NCBI RefSeq assembly: GCF_028993575.1
Contig: NZ_CP118615.1
Location: 2,108,001-2,172,000 of the forward strand
Direction of reading: 5' to 3'
DNA length: 64,000 nt
DNA from: Micromonospora cathayae
Lineage (GTDB): Bacteria; Actinomycetota; Actinomycetes; Mycobacteriales; Micromonosporaceae
In this document: positions 58,001 through 64,000 of the stretch, piece by piece
Position numbering within the stretch: the stretch's first letter is position 1
How the letters are laid out: the number at the start of each line of letters is the position of its first letter
Made by a program: the position numbers and the translations under genes
Notes under the pieces: model-generated
The model's input: only the letters and a program-made list of their open reading frames with translations
The model's database searches: none
Told to the model about the DNA's origin: nothing

Positions 58001-59785
58001 ATGGCACCGTTGCAGACGTTCCGCTACCACGTCGCGGAGGACCCCCAGGTCGGCCCGGGTGTGGCGGCCCGGTCGCCCCGGTCGTTCGCGGCGGAGCCGG
58101 CGGCCGGGCTGGAACCGGCCGCGCCGACCTTCACCAGCGACGAGGCGGCGGCGCGGTACTACCTCGACGAACTGCTGCGGCGGGACGACCGCCCGGTCAT
58201 CCGGGCCGTGGCGGCACCCGAGCGGGTGGAACGGGTACCGGGCCTGGTGGTCCTGGACGAGCGGGACCTGCGTCCGTTGGGTACGCGCCAGGTGCGGTTC
58301 GCGCAGACCCACCGTGACATCCCGGTGTTCGGGGCGACCGCGACCGTGGAGCTGAACCGCGAGCGTGAGCTGGTCAGCGCCAGCGCCGAACTGGACGAGG
58401 TGTCCGGGGTGGAGCCGGTCGAGTCGCTCACCCGGGCGCAGGCGCTGGAGCGGGTGGCGGCCTGGACGGGTACGAACCTTCCCCCGGATGCTGCCGCCGC
58501 CGGGAAGTTGATGTTCTTCCGGGACGAGGAGACCGGCCGGTGGCATCTGGCCTGGTACCTTCCGGCCCTGCCGACCGAGCCGCCGCCGACGGAAGCCGGC
58601 CAGACCGGCGGGACGGCGTCCGACGGCAGCGGGGGCGGTGGGCCGGGCGGGGCGGACGAGGGGCACGGGTTCGGGCGGCGGCCGGTGCCGCCCAGCTACA
58701 CCTTCCTGGTCGACGCGCACGACGGCGGGATCCTCTACACGTACAGCGCGATCCCCACCGCGTTGCCCACCCCGGCCCGGTGCACCGGCATCGACGAGAA
58801 CGAGGTCCGGCAGACGTTCCTCGGCCGGCTGGCCGGCGCGGACGGCACCGCCGTCGTGCTGGACGACCCGCTGCGGTCGGTACGCACGTACGACCTGGAG
58901 TTCGTCGACATCGACACCGGGCCGGAGGTGCCGGCCAGCCCGGTCCCGGCCGACACCTCCGACTACGGCACCACGAACCGGGCCGCCGTGTCGGCGCACC
59001 TCAACGCCGGCCGGGTGCAGGACTTCTACAAGTCGGTGCTGCAACGTGACGGCATCGACGACCTGGGTATGACGCTGATCTCGCTGGTCAACGTCACCGC
59101 CGCCAGCATGCAGGAGCCGCCCGCCCTGCTCAACGCGTTCTGGTGGCAGCAGCGGATGTGGTACGGCCAGATCATGCGGGACGGGCGGCTGGTCAGCCTG
59201 TCCCGGTACCTGGACGTCATCGCCCACGAGCTGACCCACGGTGTCATCGAGTCGACCTCCGGCCTGGTGTACGCGACCCAGTCCGGCGCGCTGAACGAGT
59301 CGTTCGCCGACGTCGCCGGAGTGATCATCAACAACTGGTACACGGCGGCCGACCGTACGGACGTGCGTACCTGGTCCTGGGAGATCGGTCCCGGGTTGCG
59401 GCCCGACGGCCGGCCACTGCGCGACTTCGCCGACCCCGGCCGGCTCGGCTATCCGGCGCACATGAAGGACTTCCGGCAGTTGCGGCCGGGCGAGCGGCCC
59501 GGCCCGGACAACGACAACGGCTGGGTGCACCTGAACAGCAACATCCACAACAAGGCCGTGCACCACCTGCTGACCATGAGCCGGGACGGCTCGACCGTGT
59601 TCACCGTCGAGGACGTCGCGATCCTGACGTACCTGGGCATGGCGCGTCTCGCGCCGACGGCGACGTTCCCGGCGGCCCTGGCGGCGGTGCTGGACGTGGC
59701 CCGGACCTACTTCGGCGGTGACCCGGAACGGGACGCCAAGCTGGAGGCGGTCCGTGAGGCGTACCGGCTGGTCGGCATCACCTGA
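58001..59785 (+). CDS. M4 family (thermolysin-like) metalloprotease, no signal peptide seen
   Basis: A 594-aa protein from ATG 58001. The zinc site is HELTH (His409, Glu410, His413) with the third ligand Glu433 in NESFAD, exactly 20 residues after His413 as in thermolysin; further GWVHLNSNIHNKAVHHL contains the late catalytic His. The first about 250 residues are an FTP-type propeptide (RFAQTHRDIPVFGATATVEL) with a Gly-rich linker. No signal peptide precedes it, as in protealysin-type or effector-like M4 enzymes, so export route or intracellular action is open. Confidence 0.9.
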   Translation: MAPLQTFRYHVAEDPQVGPGVAARSPRSFAAEPAAGLEPAAPTFTSDEAAARYYLDELLRRDDRPVIRAVAAPERVERVPGLVVLDERDLRPLGTRQVRFAQTHRDIPVFGATATVELNRERELVSASAELDEVSGVEPVESLTRAQALERVAAWTGTNLPPDAAAAGKLMFFRDEETGRWHLAWYLPALPTEPPPTEAGQTGGTASDGSGGGGPGGADEGHGFGRRPVPPSYTFLVDAHDGGILYTYSAIPTALPTPARCTGIDENEVRQTFLGRLAGADGTAVVLDDPLRSVRTYDLEFVDIDTGPEVPASPVPADTSDYGTTNRAAVSAHLNAGRVQDFYKSVLQRDGIDDLGMTLISLVNVTAASMQEPPALLNAFWWQQRMWYGQIMRDGRLVSLSRYLDVIAHELTHGVIESTSGLVYATQSGALNESFADVAGVIINNWYTAADRTDVRTWSWEIGPGLRPDGRPLRDFADPGRLGYPAHMKDFRQLRPGERPGPDNDNGWVHLNSNIHNKAVHHLLTMSRDGSTVFTVEDVAILTYLGMARLAPTATFPAALAAVLDVARTYFGGDPERDAKLEAVREAYRLVGIT

Positions 59786-59862
59786 GGCCCGGCAATCGTC
59801 CAGGCTCCACCTGAGGCCGGCACCACCGGAGGCCCGGCTGGCCCCGGTCCGGGTGGTGGCCG

Positions 59863-60936
59863 TCAGGCGGTGTGCCGGTAGGCGGGGTAGGTGAGGTAGC
59901 CGGCGTCGCCGCCGGTGAACCAGGTGGCCTCGTCGTGCGGGGCGATCGGCAGGCCCTGGCGGAGCCGCTCGACCAGGTCGGGGTTGGCGATGAAGGCGCG
60001 GCCGAAGCTGATCAGGTCGGCTCCGAGGGTCAGCCAGTGGTCGGCCGCCGCCCGGTCGGCCTGCCGTGGACCGAGCGGGAAGACCGGGTTGACGATCAAA
60101 GTGCCCGGCCAGGCGGCCCGGAGCCCGACCAGGGTCTCCTCGTCGGTGCTGGCCTCGAGGTGCAGGTACGCCAGCCCGAGCGGGGCCAGTTCGGCCAGCA
60201 GCGCCCGGTACAGCTCGGGCACGTCGCTCTCCCGGGCACCCCAGAGGCCCGCGCCGGGCGACAGCCGGATGCCGGTCCGCTGCGCGCCCACCGCCTCGAC
60301 GGTCGCGGCGACGGCCTCCACCGCGAACCGGATCCGGTTGGTGACCGAACCACCGTAGGCGTCGGTGCGCAGGTTGGCGGTGTCGGAGAGGAACTGGCTG
60401 ATCAGGTAGCCGTTCGCGCCGTGCAGTTCCACGCCGTCGAAGCCGGCGTCGATGGCCCGCCGGGCCGCCTCGGCGTACGAGCGGGCGTGCGCGGGCACCT
60501 CCTCCGTCGACAGGGCCCGGGGTACGGGGGCGGGCTGCCGCCCGGTCGGGGTGAACACCTCGCCCTCGGCGGGTACGGCCGACGGTCCCACCGGCTGCGT
60601 CCCGGTGGTGTCCGGGTGCGACACCCGGCCACCGTGCATGAGCTGGGCGAAGATCCGACCGCCGTTGGTGTGTACCGCGTCGGTCACCGGCTGCCACGCC
60701 TTGACCTGCTGGTCGGTGTACAGGCCGGGGGTGCCCGGGTTGGACTGGCCGACCAGGCTCGGCTGCACCCCCTCACTGACGATCAGCCCGGCGGTGGCCC
60801 GTTGGGCGTAGTAGGTGGCCATCGACGGCGTGGCCAGGCCGTCGGCGGCTGCGCGGACCCGGGTCATCGGGGCCATCACCACCCGGTTGGGCAGGGTCAG
60901 TCCACCGAGCCGGTACCGGTCGAACAGGGTGGTCAT
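59863..60936 (-). CDS. Old Yellow Enzyme family alkene reductase
   Basis: A 357-aa flavin reductase from ATG 60936 with GGAGG. TLFDRYRLGGLTLPNRVVMAPMTR, FAQLMHGGRVSHPDT (substrate His-Gly pair HGGR), GVELHGANGYLISQFLSDTANLRTDAYGGS (FMN site, conserved HxxN) and FGRAFIANPDLVERL are typical NADPH-dependent ene reductases (NemA/XenB type). It is transcribed away from the MerR gene and probably under its control. Confidence 0.94.
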   Translation of the reverse strand: MTTLFDRYRLGGLTLPNRVVMAPMTRVRAAADGLATPSMATYYAQRATAGLIVSEGVQPSLVGQSNPGTPGLYTDQQVKAWQPVTDAVHTNGGRIFAQLMHGGRVSHPDTTGTQPVGPSAVPAEGEVFTPTGRQPAPVPRALSTEEVPAHARSYAEAARRAIDAGFDGVELHGANGYLISQFLSDTANLRTDAYGGSVTNRIRFAVEAVAATVEAVGAQRTGIRLSPGAGLWGARESDVPELYRALLAELAPLGLAYLHLEASTDEETLVGLRAAWPGTLIVNPVFPLGPRQADRAAADHWLTLGADLISFGRAFIANPDLVERLRQGLPIAPHDEATWFTGGDAGYLTYPAYRHTA

Positions 60937-60993
60937 CGCGTGTTTCCTCCACACGTCTCGGGCTGTCCGATCTGGTCGGTCGGACCTGCCGCT

Positions 60994-61025
60994 ACGCTAG
61001 GACCTGACATTGACGTCAGCGGCAA
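60994..61025 (-). promoter_or_regulatory. MerR-type promoter of the ene-reductase gene
   Basis: Minus-strand -35 TTGCCG (plus 61020-61025) and -10 TAGCGT (plus 60994-60999) are 20 bp apart, longer than usual, and the spacer holds the inverted repeat CTGAC-N6-GTCAG (61004-61019). This is the hallmark of promoters activated by MerR proteins through DNA twisting. Confidence 0.7.
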
Positions 61026-61060
61026 GTGTTGCGACGTGGGTCACGGTCGGGGGAGGTACG

Positions 61061-61438
61061 GTGCGGATCGGCGAGGTGGCGACGCGGGCCGGGGTGAGCG
61101 TCCGCTCCCTGCGGTACTACGAGGAACAGGGCCTGGTCAGCAGCACCCGCAGCCCCAGTGGCCAGCGCCACTACACCGAGGACGTGGTCGAGCGGGTGCG
61201 GTTCGTCCAGCGGCTCTACGGGGCGGGACTGTCCAGCCGGACCATCGCCGAGCTGATGCCGTGCGTCGACTCGCCCAGCGAGCAGAACTCCGACGAGGCG
61301 TGGGCCCGGATGACCCGGGAGCGCGACCGGATCACCGGGTCCATCGCGGAACTGACCCGGGCCCGGGACGCCCTCGACCAGCTCATCGAGATCAACCGTC
61401 GGCACCGGGCCGGGGACGCGACGGCCGGTCGGTGCTAG
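61061..61438 (+). CDS. MerR family transcriptional regulator
   Basis: A 125-aa regulator from GTG 61061 with GGGAGG. HTH and wing: RIGEVATRAGVSVRSLRYYEEQGLVSSTRSPSGQRHYTEDVVERVRFVQRLYGAGLSSRTIAELM, then a dimerisation helix (TRERDRITGSIAELTRARDALDQLIEINRRH). The effector part is short, with one Cys (PCVDSP) in the linker, and the last residue is Cys. It resembles redox/electrophile-responsive MerR proteins that control reductases. Its 3' end overlaps the convergent acetyltransferase gene by 47 bp. Confidence 0.93.
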   Translation: MRIGEVATRAGVSVRSLRYYEEQGLVSSTRSPSGQRHYTEDVVERVRFVQRLYGAGLSSRTIAELMPCVDSPSEQNSDEAWARMTRERDRITGSIAELTRARDALDQLIEINRRHRAGDATAGRC

Positions 61439-62195
61439 GCCCTGGCTTCCCGGCCACGGCTTCGACGCCGGCCCGGTCCGGGCTGCCGGACCGGTCCGGC
61501 AGGGTGATCGCCCGTTCCGGGCCGCTGGCCTGGTCCGGCCGGGTGGTCGCGTGGTCCGGCCGGGTGGTCGCGCGGTCCGGCCGGGTGGTCGCGCGGTCCG
61601 GCCACTCCCCGGCCAGGAGGGCGAAGACGAGCTGGTCGGCCCACCCGTCCCGGAACCGGTAGCTCTGCACGTGCCGCGCCTCGCACCGCATCCCCAGCCG
61701 GGACATCAGCCGGGCCGACGCCTCGTTCCCGGCGTGGCAGCGCCCGTAGACGCGGTGCAGGCCGAACTCCTCGAACCCCCAGCGCAGCAGCGCCGTCACG
61801 GCCTCGGTGGCCAACCCGCGCCCGCCGAACTCCGGGTGGAACACGTACCCGATCTCGGCGGTGCGGTCGACCACACTCCGCCAGACCAGCTCGACGGTCC
61901 CGATCACCCGACGGTCGGGTCCGGAGGTCCCGGCCACCCGCCGGTCGGCCTCGACGGTCCCGGTCAGCCGCCGGCCGGTCTCGACGGCCAGGGTCAGCAC
62001 GTCGCCCGGGGAGCGCAGCGCGTTCTCCCCGGCCATGGCCGTCACCGACTCCCGCGACTGCTCACGGGTACGCGGCTCGGAGTGGAGCGTCCACCGGCAC
62101 ACGTCGGGCCGCCGCTGGTACGCGTAGACGTCGTCGAGGTCGTCCAGGGTGACCGGCCGGAGGGTGAGCCGTGCGGTACGGATCGGGGTGAACAC
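61392..62195 (-). CDS. GNAT N-acetyltransferase with repetitive C-terminal tail
   Basis: A 267-aa protein. TACGCT lies 6 nt before GTG 62195 (VFTPIRTARLTLRPVTLDDLDD), so this start is preferred over an upstream ATG (62219). Core motifs are EIGYVFHPEFGGRGLATEAVTALLRWGF and VYGRCHAGNEASARLMSRLGM, typical of RimJ-like enzymes. The C-terminal 70 residues contain the repeat DRATTRP (three copies) encoded by an 18-bp tandem DNA repeat and overlap the MerR gene. Confidence 0.85.
   Translation of the reverse strand: MFTPIRTARLTLRPVTLDDLDDVYAYQRRPDVCRWTLHSEPRTREQSRESVTAMAGENALRSPGDVLTLAVETGRRLTGTVEADRRVAGTSGPDRRVIGTVELVWRSVVDRTAEIGYVFHPEFGGRGLATEAVTALLRWGFEEFGLHRVYGRCHAGNEASARLMSRLGMRCEARHVQSYRFRDGWADQLVFALLAGEWPDRATTRPDRATTRPDHATTRPDQASGPERAITLPDRSGSPDRAGVEAVAGKPGPSTDRPSRPRPGADG
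61536..61606. repeat. Tandem repeat, GGTCCGGCCGGGTGGTCGCG unit
   Basis: Three to four near-identical 18-20-bp copies inside the acetyltransferase coding end, coding for DRATTRP-like repeats on the minus strand. Confidence 0.85.
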
Positions 62196-62201
62196 CGGCG
62201 G

Positions 62202-62207
62202 AGCGTA
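62202..62207 (-). promoter_or_regulatory. -10 hexamer TACGCT, probable leaderless promoter
   Basis: TACGCT on the minus strand lies 6 nt before GTG 62195 of the acetyltransferase gene. Confidence 0.45.
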
Positions 62208-62387
62208 CCGCCGATCCATGCCCGACTGTCGATGCTTCGGGGGTAGTTCTCCGGTTTCGGCGGTGACGGGTGGTAGGCCGGTAGTCACGTCATGCTCACT
62301 CCCGGCGGTCCCCGGTGTCGCCGTCCCGGCCCTCCCCATAGCGTGTCCGAGCACTGTGGACTGTCGCCAAGGGGGGTATCGAGCAGC

Positions 62388-64000
62388 ATGTCGGACAGGG
62401 TAGGGAAACGTCGGCTGGGCCGGATCGGCCTGGTCGCGGCGTTACTGGCGGCGGTGACGACACCGGTCGTCACGACAGCCACACCGGCGAGCGCGGTGAC
62501 GCTGCCGACCGGCTTCCAGGAACAGGTGGTGTTCAGCGGGCTCAACCTGCCGACCAACATCGAGTTCGCCCCGGACGGGCGGATCTTCGTGGCCGAGAAG
62601 GGCGGCCGGATCCGGGTGTACGACGACCTGGCCGACACCACCCCGACCACCTTCGCGGACCTCTCCGCCAACGTGCACAACCAGCACGACCGGGGGCTGC
62701 TCGGGCTCGCCGTCCACCCGCAGTTCCCGGCCCAGCCGTACGTGTACGTGCTCTACTCCTACGACGCGCCGCCCGGCCAGACGGCCCCGTACTGGAACGA
62801 CAACTGTGCGGCCGTCGGCGGCACCAACGGCGGCCAGTGCGTCATCACCGGCCGGCTCTCCCGGCTCACCGCCGCCGGCAACCAGATGACCGGCAGCGAA
62901 CAGGTGCTCGTCCAGGACTGGTGCCAGCAGTACGCCAGCCACTCCGTCGGTGACCTGGCGTTCGGCGCGGACGGCATGCTGTACGTCTCGGCCGGCGACG
63001 GGGCCAGCTACGACGTGGTCGACTACGGCCAGCGCGGTACCCCGATCAACCCGTGCGGTGACCCGCCCGGCGGCGCGATGACCCCGCCCACCGCCGAGGG
63101 CGGCGCGCTGCGCTCCCAGGACCTGCGCACCCCCGCCGACGCGACCGGCCTGGACGGCACGTTGCTGCGCCTCGACCCGGCCACCGGCCAGGCCGCCCCC
63201 GGCAACCCGCTGGCCGGCAGCGCCGACCCGAACGCCCGCCGGATCGTCGCCGACGGCATGCGCAACCCGTACCGGATCACCGTCCGACCCGGCAGCAACG
63301 AGGTGTGGCTCGGCGACGTCGGCTGGACGAAGTGGGAGGAGATCAACCGGGTCCCCAACCCCACCAGCGGGGTGACCAACTTCGGCTGGCCCTGCTACGA
63401 GGGCGCCGGCCGGCAGGGCGGGTACGACGGGGCGAACCTGAACGTCTGCGAGAACCTCTACACCGGGGCCGGGCAGACCGCGCCCTTCTACGCGTACGAC
63501 CACGCCGCGACCGTCGTCCCCGGCGAGACCTGCCCGACCGGCAGTTCGTCCGTCGGCGGGGTGGCCTTCTACCCGGCGGCCGGCGGCAGCTACCCGGCGG
63601 CGTACCAGGGTGCCCTGTTCTTCTCCGACTACTCCCGGGACTGCATCTGGGCGATGCTGCCCGCCGCGCCCGGTGGGCTGCCGGTGGCGAGCAACCGGCA
63701 GACCTTCGCCGCCGCCGCGTCCAACCCGGTCGACCTGGCCATCGGCCCCGGCGGCGACCTGTACTACGTCGACATCGGCGGCGGCGCGATCCGCCGGATC
63801 CGCTACTTCCCCGGCAACCAGCCGCCGGTCGCGCAGATCAACGCCACGCCGACCTCCGGTCCGGCCCCGCTGACGGTCAGCTTCAACGGCACCGGCTCCA
63901 CCGACCCCGACCCGGCCGACCAGGGCAAACTGCGCTACGAGTGGGACTTCACCAACGACGGGACGGTCGACGCCACCACCGCCACCGCCCAGTACACCTA
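62388..64000 (+). CDS. Secreted PQQ-type sugar dehydrogenase with PKD domain, 5' part
   Basis: Starts at ATG 62388 with a signal peptide (RRLGRIGLVAALLAAVTTPVV..., ending near ASA) and is still open at the window end after 537 codons. The propeller domain of glucose/sorbosone dehydrogenases is clear: GFQEQVVFSGLNLPTNIEFAPDGRIFVAEKGGRIRVYDD, DRGLLGLAVHPQF, DGMRNPYRITVRPGSNEVWLGDVGW and EEINRV, FGWPCYEG. From about residue 485 a PKD domain begins (NQPPVAQINATPTSGPAPLTVSFNGTGSTDPD, YEWDFTNDGT). Further carbohydrate-binding domains are expected downstream. It should oxidise a sugar outside the cell; the substrate is unknown. Confidence 0.9.
   Translation, partial: MSDRVGKRRLGRIGLVAALLAAVTTPVVTTATPASAVTLPTGFQEQVVFSGLNLPTNIEFAPDGRIFVAEKGGRIRVYDDLADTTPTTFADLSANVHNQHDRGLLGLAVHPQFPAQPYVYVLYSYDAPPGQTAPYWNDNCAAVGGTNGGQCVITGRLSRLTAAGNQMTGSEQVLVQDWCQQYASHSVGDLAFGADGMLYVSAGDGASYDVVDYGQRGTPINPCGDPPGGAMTPPTAEGGALRSQDLRTPADATGLDGTLLRLDPATGQAAPGNPLAGSADPNARRIVADGMRNPYRITVRPGSNEVWLGDVGWTKWEEINRVPNPTSGVTNFGWPCYEGAGRQGGYDGANLNVCENLYTGAGQTAPFYAYDHAATVVPGETCPTGSSSVGGVAFYPAAGGSYPAAYQGALFFSDYSRDCIWAMLPAAPGGLPVASNRQTFAAAASNPVDLAIGPGGDLYYVDIGGGAIRRIRYFPGNQPPVAQINATPTSGPAPLTVSFNGTGSTDPDPADQGKLRYEWDFTNDGTVDATTATAQYT

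Noticed and set aside
57721..58317. 198-codon plus-strand ORF across the start of the M4 protease
   Set aside because: Overlaps the protease in another frame, has no ribosome site or known motif; the intergenic part lacks the usual GC3 pattern.

Overview
The window is chromosomal DNA of a very high-GC actinomycete, most likely Micromonosporaceae and probably Micromonospora. The evidence is strong G/C-ending codon use, many GTG starts, start/stop overlaps of the GTGA/ATGA type, SigE-family sigma factor/membrane partner pairs, and many genes whose start lies 6-8 nt after a TANNNT -10 hexamer, which suggests leaderless mRNAs. No rRNA, phage, integrase, transposase or CRISPR array was seen. One tRNA-Ala(CGC) is present.

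Region 1 (1-17978) reads as one co-directional biosynthetic locus. It holds the 3' part of a PUFA-synthase/HglE-like iterative synthase (three ACPs, KR), a second synthase protein (KS-AT-DH with a C-terminal phosphopantetheinyl transferase), a free ACP, an alpha/beta hydrolase and a PAPS-type sulfotransferase. These are followed by a large secreted propeller-like protein, an LpqC-like esterase lipoprotein, a two-gene ABC exporter, and cysQ-cysD-cysN. The synthase could build a lipid or polyketide chain, the sulfotransferase could sulfate it, cysDN could supply APS towards PAPS, CysQ could clear PAP, and the ABC pair could export the product. A sulfated lipid is therefore the main hypothesis; no APS kinase is visible.

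Region 2 (18024-26089) is metabolic and envelope genes: two short-chain dehydrogenases, a CitE-like lyase, two DUF4190-type membrane proteins, a CoA-binding protein, a DCC/HTTM membrane redox cluster and thioredoxin. Region 3 (26090-46850) is mostly housekeeping and conserved actinobacterial genes: SpoU methyltransferase, DUF6758, PH-domain protein, a sigma/partner pair, PHP phosphoesterase, MarC, PD-(D/E)XK nuclease, MpaB-like oxygenase, Fur-family regulator, CpaB-like SAF protein, FmdB zinc ribbon, 5-formyl-THF cyclo-ligase, a GGDEF protein, galU, moeA and acetyltransferase. Intergenic GC-rich tandem repeats are frequent here.

Region 4 (46851-57707) is the accessory part, with several genes of lower GC3. 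It starts at the tRNA and holds a degraded reading frame, a DUF4304-like gene, a second sigma/partner pair, an AbiE-like toxin/antitoxin pair controlled by a perfect 36-bp palindrome, a secreted lamin-tail-domain protein, a GntR/small protein/XRE regulatory cluster with a shared inverted repeat, and an orphan HicB-like protein.

Region 5 (58001-64000) holds a thermolysin-family (M4) protease without an evident signal peptide, an Old Yellow Enzyme divergent from a MerR regulator across a typical MerR-type 20-bp-spacer promoter, an acetyltransferase, and the 5' part of a secreted PQQ-type sugar dehydrogenase with a PKD domain that runs off the window.
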